From Gymnogyps californianus (Eukaryota; Chordata; Aves; Accipitriformes; Cathartidae): 64,000 nucleotides of DNA. The stretch's first letter is position 1, and each line of letters begins with the position of its first letter. The notes beneath the pieces are model-generated. The model searched no databases, was not told where the DNA came from, and saw nothing but the letters and a program-made list of their open reading frames with translations. A program made the position numbers and the translations under genes. Where the stretch lies: assembly GCF_018139145.2 (NCBI RefSeq), contig NC_059473.1:69174707-69238706 (forward strand), read 5' to 3'. Below are positions 39,465-54,500 of this stretch, piece by piece.

Positions 39465-40959
39465 CTGAAAAGATCTCTTCACCAGTGTCTGGGGCTACCC
39501 TCACAGACCACTTCTCTAATTTGCCTGTCTTAGTCTTCAGCTTAGGAAAGGGAGGAATAAAAAACTGAACACATTAGGAAGAAAACAGGCTTCCTGAGGC
39601 AGAAGAGATCTCAACTCTTTCCATCTATTGAGAATGTAAATATAAAACTCTATCCCTGTGATTTACATTCTAGAGAATTTAGCATCCACAATTTCAAGCA
39701 ATTGCACAGCAAAGTATGCAGGCAAGGTTCCCAAGACTCTGTTGTTCTTAGTCTTTTTTTTTTTTTTTTAATCTATGTGCATGTCCCTATTTCCCTTCTA
39801 ATAACCACTGAGTCCTGTATTAGATTTCAAACAGAGTTAGAGATCTCTTAAAACAAATTTAATGCAAACAGTCAGTTGGTAGAGAAGACTTAAAGTGATT
39901 TCACAGACAGAGATAATGCTCATCCTTATATGAGGTATCAGAGAAGCCAAATAGGGAAGAAGAGTCATTCATAAAATCTGTTTTATAACAACAGAAAAAA
40001 ATGTCCAAGTTTGTCCTTCTGAGCATTACAGCATCCACTCCACCAAAGCACACCCTCTGTGTGCTCACCTACAGCACCTTACCCAGGAGGAGTTCAGCAC
40101 AGCCTCAGGAGGAACTATAGTACTAACTTGATTCAAGGAAGTCAGCCAACCACAAGACACAAAACCATAGGAAATTAGGCTATCCACTTTTTCCTACTCA
40201 TAAGACAACTTGTTAGTTTTGCAGTCTCCTGCACGAAAATTCACACCAACATACATAAGAACTGGTAATGATTTTGATAGTAAAACAGCTCCTATTGCTA
40301 GTATTGCTGACCCCAAAACATTCTCCCACCTTCTACTCTGTGCAGGAAGCACAGCCTCCTCTCAACCTTCCCTGTAGGGTCCTTTCAACTAGGCAGCCTG
40401 GGAAATACACCTTTCAGACATCGGTTATAGATGCACCACGTACAGAAGCATAATAGAATACAAGAGCTCAGTGGGATTGCTGATATGTCTTGAATTAACC
40501 ACATGAGTAATTCTTTAAGAATCAAGGAACAAGGTAGAATCCTATTTAGTGTGTTTAATCTAGCTACACATTTTGTTAAACACACTTAATCTAACAATTC
40601 ATGAAAACACAGACAAGGATGAGTTCATTCAGCTAAATGGTTAGAGCTGAGTCCTAGAATCTAAGTATTTTTCTACACTATACAGAAGAGTGCCAGATTT
40701 AGGCATCTAAAAACTAGGATTTTAAGATAACACTGCATTTTTATACTTCACCATGTACATTCAATTCCAACAATTATGTACTTCACCCAAGAAAAAAGAA
40801 ATCTGCACTTTAGTAATGCAGACATTCATCTGCGTGCATGTACAGACATTCAGTTTATACAGTTGCTGCAGCTGAGTATGTAACAGCTTTTCTTGCTAGT
40901 TTCACACTTCTTCCTTTGGGGGTAGAAGGAACTTAACTGGTTTCCAATTCACTTGGAAT

Positions 40960-41037
40960 TAAATATATCTACATAGTATATATCTATATAGATAACTATA
41001 TATCTACACATAGTCATCATGTATCTATAGTTATATA
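40960..41037. repeat. Degenerate ATCTATAT-rich stretch
   Basis: Repeated TATATCTA and TATCTATA words with variable spacing in intron 1. Confidence 0.75.
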
Positions 41038-43376
41038 AATAATCTGTAACTTCTCACAGAAACTAAAATACAGAATGACATTTTTATCAGATCTCCAAGA
41101 CAAATCTTTCCTGCAGCACTGGAATATGATAACTTTTACAGTGCACCTTGATTTCCATTTGCAGATCTCTACTCAAACCCCATCTTTTCCTTTGAATTTA
41201 GGCTATCTTAAATAATAGTATTCAAATGATCATTAGCTGCTTATTAAAATAAGCTTGTTGGGAAGTTGTGAATCTGGTCAGATAACATTTCAAAGCTCTG
41301 TTTTCCCAATAGCTTACTGAAAGTATGGGGAAGCTGTAAAATTAATTTAAGCCATTCTTTCTCCTAACTTACAGTATTAGGGAAAATATTTATTACTTAC
41401 TAACCCTCAGTTAAGGCTCCTTCTGACAAAATATAGGGAGCATAAAATTTCAAAGTGAAACATTTCCCAATGGCTAAATTAGTTTTCCATATGAAGTGAC
41501 AAATATATGCCTGGTCAGAATCATTGCTGCCAAATTACCAGCTGGTTTTATGTGCAGGGAACTAAAGCAGTTTTACCTGCATGCTCACAAAAGTAAAGAT
41601 ACTAAAAGAACCTACTCTGCTGGGGTTCCTGCCCCTGATTATTAAATTTAACTGACTTCACTGCACTGAGACTCACAGTAACTCTAGAACTGCAAGATAT
41701 CTGATACCCCCCAGACCAATATATAATGATGCTTTAATCCTGCTAAATGAAAGTCAAGTTCTACGTAGTCAATGGCATTGCTAAAGCAGCAACAATAAGC
41801 AGAGGGGTTACAATTAGGACATTATTATGTTTGAAATGGAGCACAATATAGGTCAGCATCCACCAGCTCAAACTCTGACTACAGTTGCATCAGAACAAAC
41901 TTGTTCTTTGCTAGTTAGCCATGCCAAGTTACACAGCTTATCAGCTCAGGCGCCCTGATAACATAACATATGCTCTGGAGCCTTGAGCTAGGACCGCTAC
42001 TTTGGATCACATGTATACCAGTTGCTCAGAGCTTGTGGGTATCTCTGCACTGTGTTACACTGCATAGACAGCAGAACATTTCTTGCAGTTACTGCTTTCT
42101 CTCTCTAGATACTGTCATCTCACACACTTACAACTACAGTTTCCAGACCAAAGGGAGTACTGTGAGTCCTTGATGATGACGGAGCCGACCTTTAAGGGCA
42201 GGTTTCCAAGGAGTAGCCTAGCACCCTCCAGTGCACTTTAAGGGATGTCATATAAGCCCACCTGTAATTACTGCTTTCATACAGTCTCAAAATCCTGGGC
42301 AGGCATTTTCCTCTCCTGCCCAGCTAGGTAACCTGACAACACACAGGTAGTTGCTCTGGGAGACACACTTAGCTCCGGGATATGCCATCACAGGACTCTG
42401 CCCAGAGACAGATGCAAGACCCAGCCCCGCTCCCTCACAATTTCTTCCAGACAGCCCCTCTTCTTGTGGCCTAAGATTGCTGGGGACAAGATCTGAAGTC
42501 TCTATGGTCTCATACAACCTTATATTCCTACAACAAATCACACTAAGAATATACTCATGTGTTACTCATTTATTCTCCACAAACTGGCAGACTAGTGATT
42601 GTCCGGACATACGTTACTGCAAAAGAAAAAAAAAAGCCCCCATAAAGTATGGGAAAGCATATAGTAGGTATAAATCAGTGCAAAGAGCTGTTTGGCTTTT
42701 ACTTTAAAGCAAGTTTTAGTACTTACTGTCACATATAATTAGATAAAATATGCAGGAAACATTAAAAGTATGGGATTATAAGTAATTAGGAACTGCAAGT
42801 CATACAGAAGGATCCAACTCAAAATGGTTGGGTAGACAACCCTTTGTATTAGGAGATTTATACAGAAAAAGTAGGAGGTGGATAGCTGGGGGAACACATT
42901 TAATGTGATCTTCTGAAAGATTCATATGACAAGATAATACAACAACCATATAAGGAGTTACAGTATGCTGAAACACTTCACGGGCATTTTTGAGTTTTCT
43001 CCCAAAGTTCATGGTAGTAGTGGCTAAGAGTAGTAACCCAAATTCTACAGTCTGCTGTCAAATCTGATTTAATGCAAGAAACTGTTTCAGCATTGATCTG
43101 TACCTGTGCATATGTTTGCTGCTAGAACTGTAGGTATGACAAATTAAATAAGCCACTTAGAGACGACAGGATCCGTAACTATTCCACAAAATTTAAATTA
43201 ACCAAACAATACAATGATAAAATCCAAGACAGATTTTTAGACTCATTCAGGTATCTGAAGATTAACTGGATGAAGGTGTTTTAATTAGTGCTTTTTATGT
43301 ATTTTCTCCATATTCATCTCAGGCCCACATTCTAGAGTATTACGGACCAGGCTAATTCTTGTATGTTGCCTGTGTT

Positions 43377-43399
43377 AAAAAAAAAAAAAAAAAAAAAAA
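43377..43399. repeat. A(23) run
   Basis: An uninterrupted adenine run in intron 1, followed by further A-rich sequence to about 43426. Confidence 0.97.
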
Positions 43400-46300
43400 C
43401 AAAATGAAAAAAATTAACAAAAAAAAGCCCACACTATTGGCAGTGATGTCTGTTGAATTAACGATAATGACAGCAAAATTAAAGGCAAGAACACTAAATT
43501 TCTGCTCGTGTACGTTTTCTGACATTCATTTCAGGGAAATGTATAGATGAACCTTTATTCTAACAAAACAGTTAAGAATTTAAGTCCTTTTACTGCTATA
43601 TTTTTTGTTTCCCAACCAATTAAAAACAGCATACCTATCTTGTTATCTAGTATTCATATCAAATAGTAAGAAAACATCTTCTAATTATATAACCCTTCTA
43701 GTAAGCAAAATGACATGTTACAGCTTCTTTTGCCATGTCATTATATCGTAGCTAACAGCATAGCAAGGTATGTAGAAGAACTGTTTCTTATTTAAAATTG
43801 GAAAACACTTGTTTAAAAATTTAAATTGCAATTAAATCTTCAAAGGGATGAAATGGTAAGTAGAACAAAGGAACTGTCCAGACATTGCATTAGTCTTTTA
43901 TCTTCTTTATAATGTAGTCTTAATGCCAGATATAGAGATTAAGGGGGGAAAAAAGGGGACCAGAAGCATGTACAGTAAATAACTAAATTGATCAGAAAAA
44001 CTATGAAAAATTGCAAGGATTTCCAGTACCATTTTTTCCACTCCGAAGTTATTATGGGAGGATCTAAACAGGAAAATATGCTTTCATTTAGTCCACCTAG
44101 AAAACAAACTACTTGAAGGAAGAGCTTCCCTTCTGTGTTTGGTTCTAACTGTGGACAAGTCTGAACTGCTCGAGCCTAGCAATTACCATATAGCTTGCCT
44201 TTCTCCTAGATGACTTAGAACTCAGAATAGAAGGAAGGTTGATTTTGAAGCTATGATTGGAAAATAAACCCAGAGGCTGGCTTCATCTTGGTTCAGAGAG
44301 GGAAGAACTCAAGACGCACAGGTCATGTAGATCAAAAGTGTAAACATTAACCAAAACCGTAGATTCTACTTCCTGCAACCATGTGGGCTCAATCTTCCTT
44401 TTTCTCTGAGTATGCTCCTTGGAAAGAGATATGGATGGGCAAGTGTCTTCATTTCCTCTCTCCACTGGGCTTTGGGTCAGGGGTAGTGTCAAGGAGAGGG
44501 AAGGAATACAGCTTTTGGGTATTCAAGAGCTCTAGGATGTGGTCTACCATCTCAGAATAAGTGTCCCCAGTTGCCCTGGAGCAGCTCATTACAGACCTTA
44601 CTAAGGCTTTCCATTCCATCTCTTAACCCCTGCAAAACCAGGCATTAATAAATCTATCCATAGCTATGAGATAGATTGGCAGGTTTCCAAACAAAGGAAC
44701 ACTTCTATTTGAAGCTTCTGGATAAACAGCCACCCGTAGTGTGCTAATTCTTTTCTCTGTTTTAGTAAAATAAAAAAGAAATTAATCATACATCGAGGAT
44801 CTCTCTATGTTATTTTTCCCCCAGAAGCCATTGACACAGCTGCCAGTCTATGCCAGTGAAGACAGACAATCTACACACAAATAACTGGCAGAAAACAGAC
44901 TCCACACCTTGACCACTGCACCGAGAAGCCATACACATCGGTAAGGAGTTTGATAATCATCCCAAAGACAGAAGTGCAATGGATAAAAGTGAGAATAGAT
45001 ATCATGGTAAAAAAATATATATCACTTACTAAAAGTACCAAGCTTCAACCTGAGAACTCATCTTCCAAACAAAATAATTATCTGAAACGTCCAGAAATGC
45101 AAGGCATGATCTTATGCATTTTATCCAATAGCTAGCTCTCTTTGTATAAAATAATAATCCCGCCTGCCTGGGGAAGACAAGGGCGACATTGCTTTCTAAG
45201 CTGTAGCCATGGAAATACAAAGCAATTGTTGTGAAATGTAACAGTTTAAAGACAGCAGATGCTTCTTTCTATTATGTCAATACTGAAAGTAATGACAGTA
45301 TTGTACCACTTACTGTGCATTCTATTGATCATTCTGCACAACTTTCCGTGAAGTCAAGGGTAAGAAAAAGATGCCACAAGTGGAAGGGTTATCATCTCTT
45401 TTTCTTTCTTTAGGCAGAACAGGGAAAAAAAAAAAAGATGAAGTCACGATGGAATAATAGGGAATGAGAAAGTGGATGACACTGAGTCACAAAAGAGACT
45501 TGTTCTCTACAAATAAGGTACTCTAGAAACTGTAACAGACTGCATAAAACAAATGAAGGAATAAAGCATATATAATCAGACTAGAGAAAAAGCAATGTAG
45601 GGGAAGATAAGAGCTATGACATGGGAATGATGGCAGTCAGAGGTGGAAGTTGTCAGTCACATTTCTTAAACTCACCCTTTCATACTAAAAATACACGAAG
45701 GTACATTTTTCTAATCTCAGAATAGACAGGCACCTTGGGTCCCATCCTCAGCTGGTAGAAGTGACTGCGATCCCATCAATTGTATAATTAAGCTCACACG
45801 TCTGCTTCACTGAATCAAAATCACAGAAACTTAATGGCAGGATTTAATAACCTTTCTCTCCTAAGAAAGGATCAGTTTATTGTACTTTTCTAAAGCCAGG
45901 TGCAAAAGAATATCACTAGATAGCAATCTAACTGCAGTATAATTAAACTCACAAGCCTCCTCAATTAACTTCCAACAAAGTATCTGTGCTGCAAGAAGTG
46001 ATAAAATTATATTTTTTAATTAAAAAAAAAATTCTTCAAGTAGCTATAATTTGTATCCTTTAGATCACAAAGCACATAACTAACAAGATCTTTATAAGTC
46101 TAATTTAAAAATGAGCAAAATCTTGCTGCAGCCAGCAGGTTGCTTGCTTTCCCCACACGCCCATCCAGCTATCTCAACGTGTAAGGCAGATGTGTCACTT
46201 TTGATCCTGTAAACTTACTAGGGAAAATACACAGGAAACAATTATAACTGGGTACACGACAGATTCTTTATTCTCTTCAGGCTCAAATTCATTATTCCCA

Positions 46301-47941
46301 TTGCTTTAATACAGATTAAATGTCTCAGCATTGTTACATATACTAAAATACACATTTAGGAATGCTGAGAGAGAAGGGACAAATTATCCTCCCCTATATC
46401 TGCTCAATCTCTCACATTGGGAGAGTAAAGACTACAGTTTTTAAGGACCCGGACTGTCTTTTTGCATGCTGCTTGGCACAAAATGTCCATGATCTGTGAC
46501 TAAGCTTTGTAGGCAGCATCATAATTATAAATTAACAACAATAAATCACTCACTAAGTTGGGATAAAGGCACAGTTCCTGTCTCTAGAGTTTTTCTTAAG
46601 TGTTTATGTTAGACTATGTAAAAGCTTACGGCCACGAAGAAGAGGCAGTGAATCAACACGCTCCTCAGAGCAGGCATGTCTTGTATCCTTCCCCCCCATT
46701 TTTTAAGCACCACCTGCTTCAGTTTGCAATACCCCTTAACCCCTTCGTAATTAAGACCAGCTACTTTGCACCAGTGCATTTTTGCCTTCCTAAGGGGGGT
46801 CATCTGACAGCATAGACTTCCTCCAGGCTTCCCTAAACAAACTTGACCTACTCTTGGATGCATCTACCTGCAACACAACTGCATTCCCATTTAAAAGCAA
46901 TAAAAATAAAGCTCATTTATATTAATATTATTTGAAAACAATCCATTTTACCAGAAACAAAGGCCATGTATTCCCTTGCACAGGCCCTTTGTTTAAGAGA
47001 AACAAATTTTTATTTGTTAAAACAAATACTCCAAATATATTGAAAAGCAGCTCTAATTTGTGCCACCTCATTTCTTGCAAATGCACTGCCTTGCAGCTAG
47101 GCAGTCATTACTGCGATGGGTTGCTCTGATAAACCTGGAATTTGGAGTTACTGTGACACTAATTCTCTGGACACAGGCCACACAAAATACTTCTCAATCA
47201 GAATAGCAACATCTAGCCGGGCCCGTTCAACTCAAAAGTTTCATTTGTTTTTCCTCCAGGCTTTTTTGCCAGCACTCTGAACTGTGAAATGAGGTATTTA
47301 TGATGAGAGGTATTCTGCTCTTAATGTTAAGCTCCATGTTAAGGCCTTCAGAGTTTTTGGCATTATTAATTTTGTGGCTTTGCCCACTCAGTGTTCTGTA
47401 GCATGCCATTACAAACAAATGCATTTGCTTAGTGAGGCTGTGGGTGGAGACATCTGGGGTTTAGGGCCCTGGATATCTGTGAAGTTCCCATAGAAACAGG
47501 TTTCTTGGCCTTTGCTTCTGTTGTTTGGGTTTGAAGACAGGAGGCATGCCTCTGTGGTCAGCCCAAGTTACAAAAATGACCATATTGCAGGAAGGGAAGC
47601 TATTTATCAGACCAGGAGACAGAGGCTGGCACTTCCAGCCACACTGTACTGTCTCAGTCTTTGAGGTCCCTGATTTACCCTCAAATACCAGCCAAAATGG
47701 CAGCCGTCACAGACAGAGTGTGTTTTTTCCTCCTTGAAGATAAGCCCTGAACCACAGAGGGTCAGCTTCTCTGACAGCTACTCTGGATACAGGTAACGGC
47801 AGGCCAATTGGTAAGAGAAGGAAGGGGTTTAGGCACGTGGCACAAGTTGCTACACCCTCGAGGCTGCATTAGATCACACTCAGTGGCAAGAACATCACTC
47901 AAACCTCTACCCTACTCCATACAGATCACCCAGTCTGTGAC

Positions 47942-47946
47942 CATGC
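47942..47946. repeat. Target site duplication CATGC, left copy
   Basis: It is identical to 48550-48554 and borders the intron 1 LTR. Confidence 0.88.
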
Positions 47947-48549
47947 TGTCGTGGTTTAATCCCAGCCAGCAGCTAAGCACCACGCAGCTGCTCGCTCACT
48001 CCTCCCTCCTCCAAGTGGGGTGGGGAGGAGAATCAAAAACAAAAGTAAAACTCCTGGGTTGAGATAAGAACAGTTTAATAACTAAAGTAAAATAAAATAT
48101 AATACTAACAGTAATAATAATAAAATATAATAATAATAGTTGTAATGAAAGGGAATATAACAAAAAAGAGAAAGAAATAAAACCCAAGAAAAGACAAGTG
48201 ATGGACAATGCAATTGCTCTCCACCCGCTGCTGATGCCAGAGCAGCAATTTGCCCCTCCTGGCCAATTCCCCTCAGTTTATATACTGGGCATGACATTCT
48301 ATGGTATGGAATACCCCTTTGGCTAGTTTGGGTCAGCTGCCCCGGCTATGCTCCCTCCCAGCTTCTTGTAACACCTCCTTGCTGGCAGAGCATGGGAAAC
48401 TGAAAAATCCTTAACTTGGGATAAGCGCTACTTAGCAACAACTAAAACATCAGAGTGTTATCAACATTATTCTCACACTAAATCCAAAACACAGCACTGT
48501 ACCAGCTACTAAGAAGAAAATTAACTCTATCCCAGCTGAAACCAGGACA
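47947..48549 (-). mobile_element. Solo LTR, same family as 62763-63368, inverted, perfect TSD
   Basis: On the plus strand it reads TGTCGTGGTTTAATCCCAGC at the left and GCTGAAACCAGGACA at the right, the reverse complement of the other copy. The two align end to end by eye, including the block around the TATA box. CATGC flanks it at 47942-47946 and 48550-48554. It sits in intron 1 in the same transcriptional sense as TPD52L1, so its promoter and poly(A) signals could act in that direction. Confidence 0.9.
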
Positions 48550-48554
48550 CATGC
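48550..48554. repeat. Target site duplication CATGC, right copy
   Basis: It is identical to 47942-47946 and borders the intron 1 LTR. Confidence 0.88.
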
Positions 48555-51500
48555 CTATTGTAACTTCAGTGCTTTAAGAAGGCCTAGAAAGAGAGCACAA
48601 GACAGTCCTTGTCTTCTCTTTGCTCTTCTACTACCTTATGTAAGAACATTTTTCTGAGGATGTTGTTGCAGGATGTACATAACACAATGTACTTTTCTGA
48701 AATAAACCAGTATTCCAATGCTTCCATTCATGTCTTCATCCCTATTCAACTTAACTGTTAAAATCTTATTCTCTCTTACCCTTCCCCTGTCTTTGATTCC
48801 CATGTGCAGCACGTAACTGACCAGGATACTGCTGCTCCTCTTTCAGGATGTGTTCATGCTCCATATTTCTGTGCAGACCTGGACACAATTGAGCAGCCTT
48901 CTAATTCTGGATCTAGGTCTAATCTAGGTCCTATCTTCGAACCTCTCTCCAATGGGTACAAACTATTATCATTACATACTCTTCTTTACTCCTTGTGCTT
49001 AACGCAGACTTCACCTATATTGCTCACTACGTATGCTTCTCCATTTTTTGAAGCAATTTAAAGCCACAAGGGGAGACATATTTTTTCCTCTACCTGTAGT
49101 ATTTGACTTCCAGTTTCCTGGCTATATCTGTTATTTAACTCTGCAAAGTCCTTATTTAACCTTCAAAACCACATTGTGATTCAGTTTATATGAATGACAT
49201 TATTCAGCAGCCTTTTTTTTTTTTAATCAGTCAGGCTGTTCGAGTAATTGTTCCTTCTTCACCATCACCTCTTCTTTGCTATCAAAAGCTTCTGCACCAT
49301 CTGACCCACAACAGGACTGAAAGATTTACTCTTGCAAGACCACATGGCTTCATTGGTCCTTCAGTATTCTCATATGCACATAACAGTGTACAGCACTGGT
49401 TAGATAGTTTAATTACATGGCAAACATCATTCTCCCTGATTATGACTTTGATTTCTTCCTCCCACAATAATAAGTTAATAGCTGCCATCTGCCTATTAAA
49501 ATACTTTGAGGAGAAGATAATCTTCTGTTCCTGGCGTAATTGCCCTTCTAACTCTGTAATGTACATACATTTTACTTGTCTCTAAGGAAAATCTGGTTGT
49601 GTTTAAATACAGCTATCTCTGATCACTTTTTAATGAAAATTTAGCATGCACCAACCCAGCAGAGAAAGAACATAAAGCATTTGAGGCCTTCAGAAGATAT
49701 TCTAACTAAACACATTCACTCTGCCTCATTCTCTAAAAATCTGTCAACATTTCCTAGAGTGACCTATCTGTGATCTACTCAGTGGAGTTAAGAACATTTT
49801 AATTAAAGTGTGAAACATAGAAAGAGGAATTAGATAAGCACCTAAAATGCCTAAGCCAACATCAGCATGACAAGTTATTACTAAATCCACCTAAAGCACA
49901 ATGAAAACAATTATTCCAAGGAAACTATGCAAAAGTATTTTAAAACTTTAAGATTATTATGAGCAACCTTTTGTAACCACAAACCTGCACCACCTTAGTT
50001 CCACCCAGGTGGCAAGGCAATTTCCTGGTGAGGAAACTGGTGAAAAGAGAACACCTGAACAAACAGGTGAACACAGAAAAACCTAACTCTTTACTGAAGA
50101 AGCAAACATGGAAAGCATCAGCTCCCTTCAGCCACCATTTATAAATATTTACAGAATATAAATCATACAGCCTTCTAAATCTATACCATACATAGTTTTT
50201 AATCACACTTTCCATACTTTACTTACAATTTATAAATTAGTAACATTAATTATTAGGCAATTATTAAATACAACTTTAAAGTGTGGCAGAGGTACTAAAG
50301 ACAAACAGCTTATGTATTTGAATGGCTAAAGAGGAAGGGTGTTTCACAAGTTAAAGCAAAACCCAGACAGAAATCAGATGGTACAAATGGAAAGAAAAAA
50401 CAGAAAGAATGGTTCTCAAAAGAGGAAGAAATATTTTGGGCAGGATCTGGTGCCTTGGGGCCTGGCAAAGCAAATAACAACTTCACTGACCAGCACACAA
50501 AAGTAGCCCTTTCAGCAAGAAAGCACATGAAAATAAACTGCACTGCCTACTACAAAAACATTTTGTGCAAACACTTTTTACTGGGAAAACCAACACCGTA
50601 TCTATAGGCACTTTATGCTTGCATGAATACCAAAAATGTTTTCAGAGTGTAATTTTGTATCTCTTTTTACCAAAAGCACCACTAGTGTCCTAGTTCCTGT
50701 GTTATACTAAACGCTAATCTTGAGTTTGCATTTTGAGGAATCTGTTGTTGTTAAAAGTACTTTAAATTCTATTATCTTACAAAAATGTTAAAAGTCTAAT
50801 TTTGCCTTTAGAACAGCAAAGCTGAAAAGTGACTGCTTTCCATTATACAGTTTAAGTACTACTTTTCACTACTTTAAAACACTTTACTGACTAGGTTCTT
50901 GGTGGACAGCAAGGATAACTGCATGGTAAATTAGTGGTGATAGCAGGACAACTTTACAAGAAACAAACCCCAGAAGACCAACGAAAAAACCCAGAAGCAA
51001 GCATTTTTCCTGACAGCCCTCCTTGCTTTAGAAGGAACTGACTGCTCAAGGCATAGTGTTACCTTCCCTTTTCTGGAAGTGACACAAGGCATTAAACCTC
51101 CTTCTGATCTTTATACCCACTACCTGCTTCTCCAGTCTGGAGAGTCTCCTCCAGTGACTAGAAACACAAAGATGTAAAAATTGCCCAAGAACTGGACCCC
51201 TGACTACATAGGTCCCAAGCATCTGAAAGCCCGTTAGTTGAACAACAGACTAAATGAGAGAAGCTATTGTATCTGGCCACAGGATACACACACGTAACCA
51301 TGACTTTTCCTTATTTCTGTAAACCTGTCTTTATAAATTTTACTGCTATGTTATTCTTATTTGGTTGTTGTAAAAGCCCTGGCTTTCAGCTATGAAAATG
51401 AGATGTCTTTCAGCAACCAGCCTTACATAAGAAAAGTTCATGACAGATAGTCTGGAGAGAATACCGAAACTCCTAGTATTTTATGTGACTATTTGCAGTG

Positions 51501-54500
51501 GGAACTTTCTTGTCTGCTTGGGGATCCAACAGTGGATCCTTCACTTTACCATGCCATTAACCCCATGCCATTAATATAAACACAATACCTTTTTACTGGA
51601 ATAAGTGAAAAAGAATCAAAAAGTTCAAGAAATCTTGCACAGAAGTAATTAACAAGAACAGCCTTTAAGAGCCCTTTTTATTATCCAGAGAGTTTAAGTC
51701 CAACAAGCACAGAAAAGGTAAAATGTGCCAAGCACGAGAAGGAAAATGGAAGACTCGGTGTAAGACCTTTTTCATCACGGTAAGATGGTACTTCAGGCAG
51801 TATCACTTCATGCATGTCGCATGCTTGCATTTGTTCAGATAAGAACATTTGCAGAAAGATCCTCACTGCTGACATTCTACTTCTTTTTACAAAGTGAAAG
51901 AGAGAGGGAATGAGAGACAGCACAAGAGAAAGAAAAGGAGATTTAGTGCTAAAGTGCAATACAAACACTTGCTAAATGACTGTGTCTTTTACAGTTATCC
52001 ACCTGCAACACTTAACCATGCCACGGATGCAGAAGTGTAATGATGATAGCCTAGTTAGCTATTATAATATGATTTTGATCCAGGGATCTCAGAGATGGCT
52101 AAGCAGCATTACCTCTGTCCTAGAGAAACAAACAAATCAACTAACGCCCAAGGTTTTGGAGAAGGTCAGTGTGACATCTGATATTAGAATCCAGATTTGT
52201 CAGTCTCCTTTCACCATTTCTCGTACAGGACAGGTTTAGAGAATGCAGCAGCCAAAATGCCCAGTTTAGAGAGCAGCGATAAGACTACAGCAGACTACAT
52301 TTCTAAAATTTGGCATTGCAACTGTGCATTTCTATGACGTACAAATAAAAGCAGATAAAACTAGCCTGCCCAGACCCCAAGAGGTATTTTCTGATTAGTA
52401 AGACAGATCTAATTTTACCCTTAAAGACTTTCTGAAACAAAGGCTGACTACAGCCTTTCTAAACCAAATTCTAGGATTATGCTAAAACAAGCTAGTAAAC
52501 AATATCTAAATTTCTAAATACGGCCACATAGAACATACTTCAACCCCTCTGCAATCTTCTGCCAAGCTTGTGCCACATCCTTGACCTTCAAGCAGCACAT
52601 GGCCTAAGCAAAGCACCTCAAAGGTTCCACACATTTCTGTACTGTACTGCATAAGTCAGCGAGGCACATCAGAACAGCATCAGCAGACTCATCATTCCAC
52701 TAGTGCACTGGAGAACACCGACAGAGCACACTCAAACTATACTTGTGCTGCCTCACAGTAGGACTCACACTAGCAGTCTTGTGAAAATAAGAAGATACAG
52801 GAGAAAAAATAGAGCAAGAATTTAAAAACATGTTTTAGGGTTTGATGTGTTTGTTTTTGCATGTTCTGCATTTTATATCTTCATGGTTGTAAAACTGGCA
52901 AAGTTACAATGCTTCATAAGACAGGCCCTAGATTTTAAAGGAGGTATCTCTTTTATATCTCTTTTCCAAATCCCACCATATTCTATTCTCAGTTCTCATG
53001 TGTAGCATGAAACTACTCAAATCTTCTCAGCCTCAGCAAACTGAATTTCATCCTGTGACAAGTGTCATAAAGCTGAAAGCAGTACAGGTTCAAAAGGGTA
53101 AAACAGAAGCACTGCATTTGATTTCAGACATTTATTTGCTTAAAATCTGATATACCAAATAACTCATTTCATGCATATATTTTCCCTCCTTTTAGTATAA
53201 AAAGGATGAAAGAGCAATTATCTCGAGCTCTGTGCACTCTTGTTAAATATTTAAGAATCCTATTATAAATTACAACCCTACCATTTTCACTTGACCTCAT
53301 CTTCATGTGATCTTATTGACACGGCAGCTAAGACTTCCATCGTGCAGTCAAATATGCAGGTTATCACTGGCTGGTTCAACTACCCCAATATCCTCCTGAC
53401 CCTCTGCAAACTCCTCTCTCCTGCTTTCCATAGCGGGGCAATGGTGAGCTCCAGAGGGCAGTAAAGAGACAGCACAAACCCCTGGTTAACTCGAGTGAAT
53501 CTTGAAGCCTCAGAAGCATGTATGGCCAAGCACTTTCCTTGCAAAGATAGGTGGGGAATGTAAATGCACTTCTCACAATGGAAGGAACTAGCATCTGCTG
53601 CTGGGCCAGAAAACTGAGGTTCCCCTTGCCTCATCCTTCCCATTTTCTCACATGTATCAACACTGACCAACCTGTGTGCTGATGGATTTACCCAACTAGA
53701 GGGATTTTCTTCTCATAGAACAATTACACTAAATCAGCCCCAAGCCACTAGTTTTACTCTGCCCTTAGGGGAAAGGAGAACACAGAACAAAACAGTCAGT
53801 GCTCCTGGTAAAGCCACCACCTCAAACATGAGGCTAGGGAAGATGCTGCCCTCTCCAGCAAGACTGTGCTTTGGTGCGACGGCCACAGCACTGCTGCTGC
53901 AATGAAGTAACATCTCCGTGTGTTCCTTATCCCCACCTTCCCACTGTGAGACTGACTCTCTATCCAGATTCATCTGTATTAGTAACCACATGAGTAGCTA
54001 GTGAGGAGAAAGAGGGAGAGAGAATGCTGACCAAGCTGCTAATGCCCTGTTTTGGCAAGTCTTGTACACCATATCACAAGTAACACAAGACCTCCTCACC
54101 ACTGCCTCCCACCATGGGAGACCTCAGACCATCCGACTGTGAGATGACAGGTGCCACTGTGGCAGGGAGAGGGCCGCTGGGCTAATGCTGTGACTTCTAA
54201 TGATTTTCTTCTGATCAGAAGTTCCAGCCAAACGGCACGTGCCCAGGTGCTGCCTCTCTGCTCTGTAACCTCACATGTCAAATGCAACTGGCCTGCGGAT
54301 CACAGATGGAGCATGTCAGCTGCACACAGCAGAGGAAAGCAGTGCAGTGCTGCAGGCCTACGAGACACAGGCCTCAAGGAGTCGTCGTCTAACATCTGAA
54401 CTAACTACAGCTCTCACCACAATACTTTACAGGCGTATGCACAGCCACAGCAAGCTATTATGGCTACAGTGCACAACTACCAGAGGATGCAGAAGATCTG

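Noticed and set aside
43377..43399. A(23) run as the tail of a processed pseudogene
   Set aside because: The sequence upstream does not resemble a gene, and no target duplication is seen.
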